64,000 nucleotides of DNA from Phyllobacteriaceae bacterium (GCA_024742765.1 JANSXT010000004.1:124001-188000); one strand, 5' to 3'; counted from the first letter of the stretch, positions 44,753-55,137 are shown. Translations and numbers: made by a program. The notes: generated by a model from the sequence alone, not told the origin.

Positions 44753-47620
44753 ATGGTCAGTCTCGGGGGCATTGCCCGCACACTTTTCGGATCCGCCAAT
44801 GACCGGCGGATCAAGTCCGAGCGGCCGCGCGTCGCCGCCATCAATGCGCTGGAAGCGGAAATGGAGGCGCTGAGCGACGAGGAATTGCGCGCCAAGACCG
44901 ATGCCTTCCGGGAACGCGTCCAGGGCGGCGAAAGCCTCGACGATCTTCTGGTGGAAGCCTTTGCGGTGGTGCGCGAGGGCTCGAAACGGGCGCTCGGCAT
45001 GCGGCCGTTCGACGTGCAGCTTATCGGCGGAATGGTGCTGCATGAGGGTTCGATCGCCGAAATGCGCACAGGCGAGGGCAAGACGCTGGTCGCCACGTTG
45101 CCGGTCTATCTGAACGCGCTGTCGGGCAAGGGTGTCCATGTCGTCACGGTGAACGATTATCTTGCCGGACGCGATGCGGAATGGATGGGCCGGCTCTATC
45201 AGTTCCTCGGGCTGACGGTCGGCGTCATCGTCCATGGCATGGACGATGCCCAGCGCCAGGAGGCCTATAATTGCGACGTTACCTATGGAACCAACAACGA
45301 GCTTGGCTTCGACTATCTGCGTGACAACATGAAATATGAGCGCGCGCAGATGGTGCAGCGCGGTCACAATTTCGCGATCGTCGACGAGGTGGATTCGATC
45401 CTGATCGACGAGGCGCGCACACCGCTGATCATTTCCGGCCCGCTCGAAGACCGGTCCGAGCTCTATGTGCAGATCGACCAGTTCGTCCCCGGACTCGTCG
45501 CCGAGGATTACGAGATCGACGAGAAACAGCGATCCGCCACCTTCACCGAAGAAGGCACCGAGAAGGTCGAGCGCATGCTCGCCGAAGCCGGCCTCTTGAA
45601 GGGCGAGAACCTCTATGACGTCGAGAATGTCTCGATCGTCCACCATCTCAACAACGCGCTGAAGGCGCACAAGCTGTTTCAGCGCGACAAGGACTATATC
45701 GTCAAGGGCGACGATCTGGTCATCATCGACGAGTTCACGGGGCGCCAGATGCCGGGCCGGCGCTTCTCCGAAGGCCTGCACCAGGCGCTGGAAGCCAAGG
45801 AAAAGGTGACCATCCAGCCCGAGAACCAGACGCTCGCCTCGGTGACGTTCCAGAACTATTTCCGCATGTATGACAAGCTGGCCGGCATGACCGGTACGGC
45901 GGCGACCGAGGCCGAGGAGTTCGGCAACATCTATGGTCTCGGCGTGGTCGAGATCCCGACCAACCTGCCGGTCAAGCGCGTCGACGAGGATGATGAGGTC
46001 TACCGCACCGTCGAGGAAAAGTACGACGCCGTGGTGATCGACATCATCGATGCGCAGCAGCGCAAGCAGCCGGTGCTGGTCGGCACGACGTCGATCGAAA
46101 AGTCGGAAATGCTGGCCCGCATGCTGGGCGACAAGAAATTCCTCAAGGCGCTGCGCGAGCGGCTGCAGGGCCGCCTGGATGCTTTAAAGGAGGGCAAGGA
46201 GCCCGAACTGCGCCAATGGCTCGAAGAGGGGCTGGCGCATGTCGATGGCGCGATCAAGAATGGCGGGGTTACGCACGAGGTGCTCAATGCACGCCAGCAC
46301 GAGCGCGAAGCCTTCATCGTCGCCCAGGCCGGTGTGCCGGGCGCTGTGACGATCGCCACCAACATGGCCGGCCGCGGCACCGACATCAAGCTGGGCGGCA
46401 ATGCTGAAATGCGGATCGCGCAGGAACTTGGCGACATGGCTGAAGGGCCGGATCGCGATGCCAAGGAAAAGGCAATCGAAGCCGAGGTCGAAGAGCTGAA
46501 GCAGGAGGCGCTCGACGCCGGCGGCCTTTATGTTCTGGCGACCGAACGGCATGAAAGCCGGCGCATCGACAATCAGTTGCGCGGCCGGTCGGGCCGACAG
46601 GGCGATCCCGGACGGTCGAAATTCTACCTGTCGCTGGCCGACGATCTGATGCGCATCTTCGGTTCGGACCGGATGGACGGCATGCTGCAGAAGCTTGGCC
46701 TGAAGGAAGGCGAGGCGATCGTCCATCCGTGGATCAACAAGGCGCTGGAAAAGGCGCAGAAGAAGGTCGAGGCGCGCAATTTCGACATTCGCAAGAACCT
46801 TCTGAAGTTCGATGATGTGATGAACGACCAGCGCACGGTGGTCTTCGAGCAGCGGCTCGAACTGATGGATGGCGTCAACGTCGCCGAGACGGTCACCGAG
46901 ATGCGCCATGAGGTCGTCGAGACCATGGTGGCCGACCATATTCCCGAAAAGGCCTATGCCGAACAGTGGGATGTGGCCGGCCTCAAGGAAGAGGTGACCA
47001 AATCGCTCAATCTCGACCTGCCCGTCGACGCATGGGCGGCCGAGGAGGGCATTGCCGAGGACGACATTCTCGAACGGCTGCGCGAGGCCGGCGACAATGC
47101 CGCAGCCGAACGGGCCGAGCGTTTCGGTCCCGATGTCATGGCCTATGTCGAAAAGTCGATCATCCTTCAGACGCTCGACCATCTGTGGCGGGAGCATCTG
47201 GTCAATCTCGATCATCTACGCTCGGTGATCGGCTTCCGCGGTTATGGCCAGCGTGACCCGCTGCAGGAATACAAGTCCGAGGCGTTCGAACTGTTCCAGT
47301 CGATGCTCGCTAATCTGCGCAAGGTCGTCACCGCGCAATTGATGCGGGTCGAGATCGTCCAGGAAGCCGCCCAGGCGCCCGAACCCGAGGCGCCGCCGAT
47401 GCAGGCGCAGCACGCCGACCCCACAACCGGCGAGAACGAGATGGCCGACAATGGCGCCGCGCGCACCGCCGCCGGCATCATCGCGGCGGCGACCGGTCAG
47501 GTGGCGCCCGAAAAACGCAATCCGGACGATCCGAGCACATGGGGCAAGGTGGGCCGCAATGAGCTATGTCCATGCGGCTCCGGCAAGAAATTCAAGCACT
47601 GTCACGGCGCCTTCGTCTGA
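44753..47620 (+). CDS. secA: Preprotein translocase ATPase SecA
   Basis: Drives proteins through SecYEG. The 955 residues include [14 protein letters not shown] (Walker A, about residue 102), the DEAD-type [29 protein letters not shown] and [13 protein letters not shown], the helical scaffold, and the C-terminal zinc finger [14 protein letters not shown] that binds SecB. The start [18 protein letters not shown] is conserved. The 3-prime end overlaps a convergent small gene by 19 bases. Confidence 0.98.
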   Translation: MVSLGGIARTLFGSANDRRIKSERPRVAAINALEAEMEALSDEELRAKTDAFRERVQGGESLDDLLVEAFAVVREGSKRALGMRPFDVQLIGGMVLHEGSIAEMRTGEGKTLVATLPVYLNALSGKGVHVVTVNDYLAGRDAEWMGRLYQFLGLTVGVIVHGMDDAQRQEAYNCDVTYGTNNELGFDYLRDNMKYERAQMVQRGHNFAIVDEVDSILIDEARTPLIISGPLEDRSELYVQIDQFVPGLVAEDYEIDEKQRSATFTEEGTEKVERMLAEAGLLKGENLYDVENVSIVHHLNNALKAHKLFQRDKDYIVKGDDLVIIDEFTGRQMPGRRFSEGLHQALEAKEKVTIQPENQTLASVTFQNYFRMYDKLAGMTGTAATEAEEFGNIYGLGVVEIPTNLPVKRVDEDDEVYRTVEEKYDAVVIDIIDAQQRKQPVLVGTTSIEKSEMLARMLGDKKFLKALRERLQGRLDALKEGKEPELRQWLEEGLAHVDGAIKNGGVTHEVLNARQHEREAFIVAQAGVPGAVTIATNMAGRGTDIKLGGNAEMRIAQELGDMAEGPDRDAKEKAIEAEVEELKQEALDAGGLYVLATERHESRRIDNQLRGRSGRQGDPGRSKFYLSLADDLMRIFGSDRMDGMLQKLGLKEGEAIVHPWINKALEKAQKKVEARNFDIRKNLLKFDDVMNDQRTVVFEQRLELMDGVNVAETVTEMRHEVVETMVADHIPEKAYAEQWDVAGLKEEVTKSLNLDLPVDAWAAEEGIAEDDILERLREAGDNAAAERAERFGPDVMAYVEKSIILQTLDHLWREHLVNLDHLRSVIGFRGYGQRDPLQEYKSEAFELFQSMLANLRKVVTAQLMRVEIVQEAAQAPEPEAPPMQAQHADPTTGENEMADNGAARTAAGIIAAATGQVAPEKRNPDDPSTWGKVGRNELCPCGSGKKFKHCHGAFV

Positions 47621-47850
47621 CCGGAGGCGGCCTGCGCCGCCGCGATCAGGTTTTCCAGTGCCCTGTTCCCGTTGCGATTTAGCCGGACGCCGGTGGCGGC
47701 TTCCACGCGGAAGCTGATCGAGGCCGGGGTTTCGCCCTCAAAGTCTTCGAGGCTCCGATAGCCGGCCGTCTCCAGCCATGCGATCATGCGCGGACCGATC
47801 GAGCGGACTTGGCTAAGCCTTCGGCGTTCCCTGTGTTCCATGGTCTGCAT
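47602..47850 (-). CDS. Small helix-hairpin-helix protein, TfoX C-terminal-like
   Basis: The 82-residue protein has [31 protein letters not shown], which resembles the HhH domain at the C terminus of TfoX and other small rhizobial HhH proteins. It is very basic at the N terminus. The ATG at 47850 has GAGG about ten bases upstream. Its stop lies within the last codons of convergent secA. Function unknown; weak DNA binding is a reasonable guess. Confidence 0.65.
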   Translation of the reverse strand: MQTMEHRERRRLSQVRSIGPRMIAWLETAGYRSLEDFEGETPASISFRVEAATGVRLNRNGNRALENLIAAAQAASGQTKAP

Positions 47851-47996
47851 TTCCCGTGCACCTCAATCTTCCCTAACGGAATGTTAGTTGTCGGCCCGGC
47901 GAACCAATTCTTAAGCCCGATCGGCTAACGCTGTTCGCACATGAATGAGCGGAGCCAGCGGGTTTGCGATTTTCCGCCGCCCAAACCATTGACCAT

Positions 47997-49370
47997 ATGT
48001 TCCCCGAGGCTGTCAGCCGCCGGGCGCAGCCGCTTGCCGCCATCGTCGACCGCGTGCTGAGCGGGGGGGACGAGGCCAGCGCGGCGCAGCGCACGACGCT
48101 GGTGGCCTTTGCCATCCGCGTGGCAAGCGCGGCGATCGCCTTTCTGTCCCAGGTCGCGCTGGCGCGGATGATGGGCGCGTTCGAATATGGCGTCTTCGTC
48201 ATGGTCTGGGTGTCGATGGTGATCATCGGCAATCTGTCCTGCTTCGGGTTTCACACCGCGATCGTCCGTTTCCTGCCGCAATATCGCGAACGTGGCGATC
48301 TTGACCATCTGCGCGGCCTGCTGCTGTCCGGCCGCCTTTTTGTCCTGGCGACGTCGACGGTGATGGCTGGCCTTGCCATCGCTGCTGCGCATTTCGGTGC
48401 CTCCTGGTTCCAGTCCTACTATGTGGTTCCGTTCATGATCGGGGCACTGGCGTTGCCGATGATCGCGCTGGGCGACACGCTGGACGGGACCGCGCGCGCC
48501 AATGGCTGGCCGATCCGGGCGCTGACACCTACCTACATTGTGCGTCCGCTGCTGATCCTGGGGCTTTTGACGACCGCATGGGCGCTCGGCCACCCGATCA
48601 ACGGGCTGACGGCGCTAGTCTGCGCGGTGCTCGCCGCCTATCTGACGACCATCGGCCAACTGGTCTTCGTGACCGCCTCGATCGACCGGCATTTTCCGTC
48701 CGGACCGCGCCGCACCGAACTGCCGCTCTGGATCGGCGTGGCGCTGCCGATCTTCCTGGTCGAAGGCTTCTTCTTCCTGCTGATCAATGCCGATGTTCTG
48801 ATGGTCGGCGCGTTGATGCGTCCCGACGATGTGGCCGTCTATTTTGCCACGGTGAAGACGCTGGCACTGGTCCATTTTGTCTATTTCGCGGTCAAGGCGG
48901 GCGTCGCGCACCGGTTCGCGGCGCGCATCGACGACACCGACAAGACCGCGCTGCGCGATCTCGCGCGCCGTTCGGTGAACTGGACGTTCTGGCCCTCACT
49001 GGCGATGGCGGGCGTGATCCTGCTGGTCGGGCCGCTGCTGCTGGCGTTGTTCGGCTCGGATTTCGGGCGCGGCTATCCGCTCCTGTTCATCCTTGCCTCC
49101 GGCGTCGTGCTGCGCGCGGCGATCGGCCCCGCCGAGAGCCTGTTGACCATGTCGGGCAACCAGAACGTCTGCGCGGCGCTGTTCGGCGGTGTGCTGGCGA
49201 TCAATGTCGCGTTCAACGCGCTGCTCATCCCCGTTTACGGCCTTTATGGCGCGGCGCTGGCCACGATGATCGCGACGATCGCCGAGACGTTTGCGCTTTA
49301 TCAATTGGTTCGGTGGCGTATGGGCGTGCGCATGTTCGTGTTCATGCCCGCACCGACAACAGATCGCTGA
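47997..49370 (+). CDS. Polysaccharide flippase (MATE/MVF superfamily, RfbX-like)
   Basis: The 457-residue membrane protein has 12-14 hydrophobic segments and the pattern of Wzx-type flippases (AIRVASAAIAFLSQVALARMMGAFEYGVFV near residue 40, INADVLMVGALMRPDDVAVYFATVKTL in the middle, and paired C-terminal helices NVAFNALLIPVYGLYGAALAT). It should move lipid-linked sugars across the inner membrane. The ATG at 47997 lacks a clear ribosome site; a TTG at 47964 has GGAG upstream and may be the true start. The next gene starts four bases after the stop. Confidence 0.88.
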   Translation: MFPEAVSRRAQPLAAIVDRVLSGGDEASAAQRTTLVAFAIRVASAAIAFLSQVALARMMGAFEYGVFVMVWVSMVIIGNLSCFGFHTAIVRFLPQYRERGDLDHLRGLLLSGRLFVLATSTVMAGLAIAAAHFGASWFQSYYVVPFMIGALALPMIALGDTLDGTARANGWPIRALTPTYIVRPLLILGLLTTAWALGHPINGLTALVCAVLAAYLTTIGQLVFVTASIDRHFPSGPRRTELPLWIGVALPIFLVEGFFFLLINADVLMVGALMRPDDVAVYFATVKTLALVHFVYFAVKAGVAHRFAARIDDTDKTALRDLARRSVNWTFWPSLAMAGVILLVGPLLLALFGSDFGRGYPLLFILASGVVLRAAIGPAESLLTMSGNQNVCAALFGGVLAINVAFNALLIPVYGLYGAALATMIATIAETFALYQLVRWRMGVRMFVFMPAPTTDR

Positions 49371-49374
49371 AGCC

Positions 49375-50646
49375 ATGTCCGCACTACCGGTCATCGAGGA
49401 AGATGTCGCAGACGGCGCCCCGCTGATCATGCCGGGCGCGGTCACGCCCCACGAGCGCACGCCCGTGCCCGCCAGCCGCCTGACCAAGGGCAACCGCAAG
49501 TTCGCGGTCTACCCCGCTGGCGCCGGGTTCGACATTTTCGACGATATCGATCCTGTGACCAACTATACGGTCGAACCCAACATCTTCTTCTCGCCGCGCT
49601 TTTCGGTGCCGGCCATGCCGCGCCTTGATGACCGCAAGGTCTTCATGATGGTCCTTCAGGACCGCGAGGACGCGGCGGCCAACACCCGTTTCCTGATGCC
49701 CTATACGGTCGAGAAGCCGGGCTTCCGGATCGGACCCGACCTGATACGGGCGTGGGCTAACCCGTTCGGCCCCTATGGCGTGCCCTTGGTCGAGCGGCGC
49801 GAGAGCGGCCAGATCATCGACGATCTGCTGCAGACGCTGGCGCTGCCGTCCGTGCCGTTGCCGAAGGTTCTGGCGCTGGCCGATGTCTTCGCCGACAGCC
49901 CGGTCGTTTCGCTGTTCCGGTCGATCGCACTGTCCTACGGCCTGCCGGTGGCGACTACGACCCCGATCCGCCGTCCGGTGCTCGATGCCACGCAGGATGC
50001 AGATGCCTATCTCGCTGATGCCATCAACAGCCATCACAGGCGCAATCTGGGCCGTCTGTGGCGGCGCCTCGACCAGCAGGGCGGCCTGACCTATCAGATC
50101 GCGCGCGCGCCGGAGGCCGTGCGCATCGCCATGGAAGAGTTCCTGCTGCTGGAAAATGCCGGCTGGAAAGGCCGCCACCGGTCGTCGCTGGCCGCCGACC
50201 GCTATCGCTCTGCGTTTGCGCGCGAGGCGGTCAACGCGCTGGCCGCGCGCGACAAATGCCGCATCCACGAATTGCGGCTTGGCAACCGCGTCATCGCCTC
50301 GCTGATCGTCTTCGTCGATGCTGGCCGGGCATGGACGTGGAAGACGACGTTCGACGAGACATTGTCTGCGTCCTCGCCCGGCATGCTATTGATGTGGCGT
50401 GTGACCGAGGCGCTGCTCGACGATCCCAACATCGTCAGCGCCGACAGTTGCGCGCCGCCCGATCATCCGGTGATGAGCCGGCTGTGGGCGGAGCGGCGCG
50501 ACCTGATTACGATCGTTATCGGGCTCGAACAGGGCCGCGACCGCGAAGTGCGCCAGGCGGCCGCGCAGATCGAACTTTATAAGTCCACGCGGACGACCGC
50601 ACGACATGTCCGCAAGCGGCTCAACGCGCTTTTGTCGCGGCGCTGA
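49375..50646 (+). CDS. GNAT/FemAB-fold acetyltransferase (BioF2/CelD-like)
   Basis: The 423-residue protein has the double-GNAT layout of BioF2/CelD-like proteins linked to exopolysaccharide clusters. The C-terminal half carries SHHRRNLGRLWRRLDQQGGL, LLLENAGWKGRHRSSLAAD and LGNRVIASLIVFVDAGRAWTWKTTFDETLSASSPGMLLMW, the classic signature. It follows the flippase by four bases and is surely co-transcribed; acylation of a surface polysaccharide or its lipid carrier is the likely role. Confidence 0.85.
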   Translation: MSALPVIEEDVADGAPLIMPGAVTPHERTPVPASRLTKGNRKFAVYPAGAGFDIFDDIDPVTNYTVEPNIFFSPRFSVPAMPRLDDRKVFMMVLQDREDAAANTRFLMPYTVEKPGFRIGPDLIRAWANPFGPYGVPLVERRESGQIIDDLLQTLALPSVPLPKVLALADVFADSPVVSLFRSIALSYGLPVATTTPIRRPVLDATQDADAYLADAINSHHRRNLGRLWRRLDQQGGLTYQIARAPEAVRIAMEEFLLLENAGWKGRHRSSLAADRYRSAFAREAVNALAARDKCRIHELRLGNRVIASLIVFVDAGRAWTWKTTFDETLSASSPGMLLMWRVTEALLDDPNIVSADSCAPPDHPVMSRLWAERRDLITIVIGLEQGRDREVRQAAAQIELYKSTRTTARHVRKRLNALLSRR

Positions 50647-50652
50647 TTGCGA

Positions 50653-52260
50653 TCAGCCCTGCCGGAAATGCCGGCGAATGACCTTGCCCGATTCCGTCAG
50701 AGGGATCGATTCGACGAAATGGATCTCGCGCGGATATTCGTGCGCGGAAAGTCTCGTCTTGACGAAAGCGGCGATCGCCCGCTTGCGTGCCGCATCGCCG
50801 GTCGCGCCGTCTCGCAATTTGACGAAGGCCGCGACGATCTCGGTGCGCACCGGGTCCGGCTTGCCGATTACGGCCGCCATTTCGACGTCGGGGTGGGCGG
50901 CCAGGCAATCCTCGATCTCGGACGGGCCGATCCGGTAGCCTGACGAGGTGATCACATCGTCCATCCGGCCGACGAAGTGAAAATAGCCGTCATCGTCCAT
51001 CCGGCCTGAATCGCCGGTCAGAAGCCAGCCGTCCCTGTACTTTGCCCGCGTTGCGTCCTCATCGTTCCAATAACCGAGGAACTGGACGGGATCGGGCGCC
51101 CTGACCGCGATCTCCCCTTGTTCTCCGATTTCGGCAACGGTGCCATCCGGTTTCAGGATGGCGACGGTGTGGCCCGGCACGGGCTTGCCCATCGAACCGG
51201 GCCGGTTGACGCCAAGCGCTTCGCAATTGGCCAGCATGGCGTTGCATTCGGTCTGGCCGTAGAACTCGTTGACCGGCACGCCGAACATGTCCATTGCGCG
51301 CTGGTGGGTCTGGCGACCGAGGGCCTCGCCGGCCGTGCCGATGACGCGCAGCGACAGTTCCTTGGGCGCAGAGCCGGCGCTGGCCAGCATCAGGCGCAGC
51401 GCGGTGGGCGGCAGGAAGACATTGGTCACGGCGCATTTTTTCATCACGTCGAGCGCCCAATCGGGCTCGAATTTCGGCGCGCGGGCCGCGACGACCGGAA
51501 TGCCGTGGTAGAGCGCGGGCAAAAGCGCGTTGAGCAATCCGCCGGCCCATGCCCAGTCCGACGGCGTCCAGAAGACACCGCCCGCCTGCGGCATGAAATT
51601 CTGCGCCATCTCGATGCCGGGCAGGTGGCCGAGCAGCACCCGGTGGGCGTGTAGCGTGCCCTTGGGCTGCCCGGTCGTGCCGGAGGTGAACAGCATCATG
51701 GCCGGATCGTCGGGCGTCGTGTCGACCGGTGCGAATTCCGGCTCGCCCGTTGCGATCAGCGCTTCAAGCGCGCCAGCCATGTTCGAGACGGCGCCGGCTT
51801 CGGCGATAAGATCCAGATTGCCGAGCGCGCCGGTTTGGCGGGCGCGGGCGATGCCCTTGCCGAAGGCGATGAATGCGCGGGCGCCCGATGCGGCGAGCCT
51901 GTAGGCGATCGCGTCGGGACCGAACTGGGTGGCAAGCGGCACGGCGATGGCGCCGAGCTTGTAGGTGGCCAGATGTGCGATCGCGGCGTCCGTGGACTGC
52001 GGCACCATGATCGCAATCCGGTCGCCGCGGCCAATCCCCTGTCCGGCGAGCGCTGAAGCAAGCTGTGTCGAGCGCTGTGCCAGATCGCCGAAGCTGGTGG
52101 TTGTCTTGGCTCCGTCGATGAATTCGATGATTGCCGGTCTGTCCGGATGCCTCTGCGCGACATTGTCCGAACAGGCGGTGCCGATATTGAACGTGTCCGG
52201 CAGGTCCCAGGCGAAGCGGGCGCGCAGATCGTCAAGGCTTTTCGGATTGGCGGGAAGCAT
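50653..52260 (-). CDS. AMP-binding acyl-CoA synthetase
   Basis: Activates a carboxylic acid to acyl-AMP and then to acyl-CoA. The 535-residue protein has the P-loop LFTSGTTGQPKGTLHAH near residue 195, FYGQTECNAM near 340, LLTGDSGRMDDDGYFHFVGRMDDVITSSGYRIGP near 435, and the catalytic Lys in ESGKVIRRHFR at the end. It resembles medium-chain acyl- or acetyl-CoA synthetases; the substrate is open. Convergent with the GNAT gene (six-base gap). tRNA-Leu lies just upstream. Confidence 0.93.
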   Translation of the reverse strand: MLPANPKSLDDLRARFAWDLPDTFNIGTACSDNVAQRHPDRPAIIEFIDGAKTTTSFGDLAQRSTQLASALAGQGIGRGDRIAIMVPQSTDAAIAHLATYKLGAIAVPLATQFGPDAIAYRLAASGARAFIAFGKGIARARQTGALGNLDLIAEAGAVSNMAGALEALIATGEPEFAPVDTTPDDPAMMLFTSGTTGQPKGTLHAHRVLLGHLPGIEMAQNFMPQAGGVFWTPSDWAWAGGLLNALLPALYHGIPVVAARAPKFEPDWALDVMKKCAVTNVFLPPTALRLMLASAGSAPKELSLRVIGTAGEALGRQTHQRAMDMFGVPVNEFYGQTECNAMLANCEALGVNRPGSMGKPVPGHTVAILKPDGTVAEIGEQGEIAVRAPDPVQFLGYWNDEDATRAKYRDGWLLTGDSGRMDDDGYFHFVGRMDDVITSSGYRIGPSEIEDCLAAHPDVEMAAVIGKPDPVRTEIVAAFVKLRDGATGDAARKRAIAAFVKTRLSAHEYPREIHFVESIPLTESGKVIRRHFRQG

Positions 52261-52281
52261 GTCCGCCTTTCAGGAAATCGA

Positions 52282-52366
52282 TGGTGCCCCCTTCCGGGGT
52301 CGAACCGGAACTCCCGAAGGAACCGGATTTTGAATCCGGCGCGTCTACCAATTCCGCCAAAGGGGC
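52282..52366 (-). tRNA. tRNA-Leu (anticodon CAA)
   Basis: On the minus strand the 85 bases fold as a type II tRNA with an extra arm. The acceptor stem pairs GCCCCTT with AGGGGGC (one G-U pair), the anticodon stem CCGGA/TCCGG holds the loop TTCAAAA with anticodon CAA, which reads UUG, and the T arm carries GGTTCGACCCC. The CCA end is encoded (TGG at 52282-52284 on the plus strand). It is a lone tRNA gene and a potential integration target, but no integrase lies nearby. Confidence 0.97.
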
Positions 52367-52519
52367 TGACCGTCAGGTCGCCAGAACCTCTATTGGCGGC
52401 GCTTCGATCCGTCAAGGCGGGGCGGTCGGCGGCGTTCAGGCAATCTTTGGGGTTTGCCGCTATCTGAACTCTGCTAAGAGCGCGCCAATGAGGCGCAACC
52501 GAAACCGGAACGCAAAATT

Positions 52520-53161
52520 ATGACGCATACATCGGCGGCAGACACCTCGGCGCCGCGCGGCGCGCTGGCCAAGATCGAGCACATATTGCGCGCGCAAAAG
52601 AGCGGTGAAGCCTCCGCCGAGATCACACTCGGCGAGCTCAGCGACGCGATGGAAGAGCGCGCCTTCGGCCTTTTGCTGCTGATCCTGGCGCTGCCCTGCT
52701 GCCTGCCCTTTGTCTATCTTCTGCCGCAGCTCGTGGCGCTGCCGATGGTGGTTCTCGCCTGGCAGATGGCGATGGGCCGGCGCGCGCCCTGGCTCCCTGA
52801 AACACTGCGCAAGCGACGACTGCCGATCGACGGCATGCTCGACGTTGTCGACCGGACGCGGCGCTATGGCGGCGGGTTCGTCGAGCGGCTTGCCCATCCG
52901 CGTCTCATCGGGTTGACGGGCGATCGCGGCACGCGCGTCATCGGCGCCCTTCTGGTGGTGCCCTGCCTGTCGATCCTTGTGCCGCTTCCGCTGACCAACA
53001 CCGTGCCCGGGTTCGGCGTTTCGCTGGCCGCCGTCGGGCTGATCGAACGCGACGGGCTGTTCGTCATCGCCGGGCTTCTGATCGGATTGGCCTGGGTTCT
53101 GCTGCTGGCCGTTGGCGGGCCGGCACTGATCTATTTCCTTGTCGACCATTACTTCGCCTGA
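52520..53161 (+). CDS. exoD: Exopolysaccharide synthesis protein ExoD
   Basis: The 213-residue membrane protein matches the ExoD family: ITLGELSDAMEERAFGLLLLILALPCCLP near residue 35, RRLPIDGMLDVVDRTRRYGG in the middle and NTVPGFGVSLAAVGLIERDG near 165. It has four to five hydrophobic segments. In Sinorhizobium exoD mutants are defective in exopolysaccharide and alkali tolerance; the molecular job is unclear. A flippase-acetyltransferase pair lies 2 kb away. Confidence 0.92.
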   Translation: MTHTSAADTSAPRGALAKIEHILRAQKSGEASAEITLGELSDAMEERAFGLLLLILALPCCLPFVYLLPQLVALPMVVLAWQMAMGRRAPWLPETLRKRRLPIDGMLDVVDRTRRYGGGFVERLAHPRLIGLTGDRGTRVIGALLVVPCLSILVPLPLTNTVPGFGVSLAAVGLIERDGLFVIAGLLIGLAWVLLLAVGGPALIYFLVDHYFA

Positions 53162-53200
53162 TACCACGCCGGCGCCATAATCGGCCCGGACATACGCATC

Positions 53201-53716
53201 ATGGACATGGCTTCACCCGGTCGTTCGCAGTTCATCGGCGCGCTGGCGCTGGCCGTCGCGATGGCGCTCGTCGTCGGCACGGCGCTCGCCTTCGAACATG
53301 TCGGCGGCTTCATCCCCTGCGCTTTGTGCCTGGAGCAGCGCACACCCTATTATGCCGGGGTTCCGGTGGCGCTGTTCGGAGCGCTTGCGGCGGCGCTCAA
53401 CTGGCCATCGCTTCTGACGCGTGGCGCGATCGTCGTTGCCGGCCTGTTGATGGTCTATGGGCTCTATCTGGGCATCTATCACGCGGGGGTCGAATGGGCC
53501 TTCTGGCCCGGCCCGGCCGATTGCGCGACCTCGGCCACATCGGGCCTTGCGACCGATGCGGGCAGTCTTCTGGCCGATCTGGATGCGGTGACGCCGCCAG
53601 CCTGCGACGCGGCCGCCGGGCGGTTTCTCGGCCTGTCCTTTGCGGGTTGGAATGTGATCGCAAGCCTTGGCCTGGCCGCTGCGGCCTTTTTCGTGGCGAC
53701 GCGCCGGGCGCGCTGA
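53201..53716 (+). CDS. dsbB: Disulfide bond formation protein DsbB
   Basis: Inner-membrane oxidoreductase that reoxidises DsbA and passes electrons to quinone. The 171-residue protein has four hydrophobic segments, the first periplasmic Cys pair in FIPCALCLEQRTPYY (CxxC) and a second pair flanking the second periplasmic loop (PADCATSATS and PPACDAAAG). The start is ATG 53201 or 53207. It lies 39 bases after exoD on the same strand. No dsbA is nearby. Confidence 0.93.
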   Translation: MDMASPGRSQFIGALALAVAMALVVGTALAFEHVGGFIPCALCLEQRTPYYAGVPVALFGALAAALNWPSLLTRGAIVVAGLLMVYGLYLGIYHAGVEWAFWPGPADCATSATSGLATDAGSLLADLDAVTPPACDAAAGRFLGLSFAGWNVIASLGLAAAAFFVATRRAR

Positions 53717-53723
53717 ACAAACC

Positions 53724-54281
53724 CTAAGGCTCCAGCTCGACGTCCCAGTAAAGATAGTCCATCCAGCTTTCGTGCAGATAATTGGGTGGGAAGCTGCGGC
53801 CATTGTTGTGCAGATCATGCACGGTCGGCTGGAACGGCATCTGACGCGGCTTCATGTCGGTGTTGTGGGGCATCCGCCCGCCCTTGCGCAGATTGCAGGG
53901 CGAACAGGCGGTGACGATGTTTTCCCAGGTCGTCTGGCCGCCGAACCGGCGCGGGACCAGATGATCGAAGGTCAGATCCTCGAGCGAGCCGCAATATTGG
54001 CACTCGAACCGGTCGCGCAGGAAGACGTTGAAGCGGGTGAAGGCGGGATAGAGCGCCGGTTTGACATATTGCTTGAGCGACACGACGCTCGGCAGGCGCA
54101 TGGCTGCCGACGGAGAATGGACCTCGTGGTCATATTCGGCGACGATGTTGACGCGGTCCAGAAAGACGGCCTTGATCGCGTCCTGCCACGACCAGATTGA
54201 AAGCGGGTAGTAACTCAGCGGACGGTAGTCTGCATTCAGCACCAGCGAGGGCAGGGCCTCCGGTGAAACCGCTACTGTCAA
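53724..54281 (-). CDS. HNH endonuclease
   Basis: The 185-residue protein has the HNH nuclease pattern of a conserved alphaproteobacterial family: CQYCGSLEDLTFDHLVPRRFGG (CxxC, then H), WENIVTACSPCNLRKGGR (N and CxxC), with a zinc ribbon formed by the two Cys pairs. The N-terminal half (VLNADYRPLSYYPLSIWSWQDAIK) is also family-typical. It is probably a host gene rather than a mobile nuclease, since it lies among housekeeping genes. An AAAGGGG ribosome site precedes the ATG at 54281. Confidence 0.93.
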   Translation of the reverse strand: MTVAVSPEALPSLVLNADYRPLSYYPLSIWSWQDAIKAVFLDRVNIVAEYDHEVHSPSAAMRLPSVVSLKQYVKPALYPAFTRFNVFLRDRFECQYCGSLEDLTFDHLVPRRFGGQTTWENIVTACSPCNLRKGGRMPHNTDMKPRQMPFQPTVHDLHNNGRSFPPNYLHESWMDYLYWDVELEP

Positions 54282-54414
54282 AACTGACCCCTTTCAGTTC
54301 TGTCCCTTGCGCGCCTTATACTAACCGCCTTGTGACAGGCTTGTGAAGCTGCATACGTTTCCGTCTGTCTATACGAAAGCGGAAAAGTTTCAAAGGCTTG
54401 GTGCGCCCGCGTCG

Positions 54415-55062
54415 TCATGGCAGAACGGCGCGGCCGGTCGTCTGGCCATACCAGGCCCACAAAAGGCGAGCGGCGACGCCCCGCCAGGGGCTCCATGATT
54501 CGGCCATGACGCGCAGCGCCTTGTCGTTTGGCCGGTCGTCGAGCCCGTAGACCGAGGCTGCGGCCGCCTGCAACGCCAGGTCGCCGGCCGGGAAGATGTC
54601 GCGATGGCCGGCGGCAAAAAGGAGATAGACCTCCGCCGTCCACGGGCCAATTCCCTTGACATCGGTCATTGCCGCGATCGCGGCCTCGGCGTCGATCGTG
54701 CACAACCGGTCAAGATCGAGCGTGTCCGCGCCGATGGCCTCGCATATGGCGGACAGTGTCCGCTGCTTGGGCCGCGACAGGCCAATCTGTTTCCATGAGG
54801 TTTCGCCGGCATTCATGAAATTGTCCGGCGTCAGCGGATCGACGAGCCGGACCATCCGCCCGGTGATCGCATCGGCGCTCTGCTTGGAGACCTGCTGCGA
54901 GACGACGATGCCGGCAAGGCTGGCAAAGCCCGGCGCGGTGCGCCTCAGCGGCACATGGTCTATCTCGGTGACCAGCCGGGCGAGCGCGGCGTCGGCGCCG
55001 GCCAGATGATCCAGCCCGGCAGCGATGTCGTCATGGGTGTCGATCGTTCGGCGTGCATCCAT
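54415..55062 (-). CDS. DNA-3-methyladenine glycosylase II, AlkA-type
   Basis: HhH-GPD base-excision enzyme that removes alkylated bases. The 215-residue protein has the helix-hairpin-helix in TDVKGIGPWTAEVYLLFAAG and the catalytic Asp in FPAGDLALQAA, plus IVVSQQVSKQSADAI near residue 55. It lacks the extra N-terminal domain of E. coli AlkA, as usual for the short group. The ATG at 55062 is preferred since the frame stays open far upstream inside the divergent gluQRS gene. Confidence 0.92.
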   Translation of the reverse strand: MDARRTIDTHDDIAAGLDHLAGADAALARLVTEIDHVPLRRTAPGFASLAGIVVSQQVSKQSADAITGRMVRLVDPLTPDNFMNAGETSWKQIGLSRPKQRTLSAICEAIGADTLDLDRLCTIDAEAAIAAMTDVKGIGPWTAEVYLLFAAGHRDIFPAGDLALQAAAASVYGLDDRPNDKALRVMAESWSPWRGVAARLLWAWYGQTTGRAVLP

Positions 55063-55137
55063 CGGTTCGGGTTTTAACGGCTGGTTTCGTTCGACCCGAA
55101 GGTGTGCCACAGATGCGGCCCCTTGGCACCCCTGAGC

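Noticed and set aside
52282-52366. tRNA-Leu as an attachment site for an island
   Set aside because: No integrase, no direct repeat of the tRNA 3-prime end and no change in base composition was noticed on either side.
54282-54414. Promoter of the HNH endonuclease gene
   Set aside because: AT-rich hexamers near TATAAG are visible on the minus strand, but no -35 element at proper spacing could be defended.
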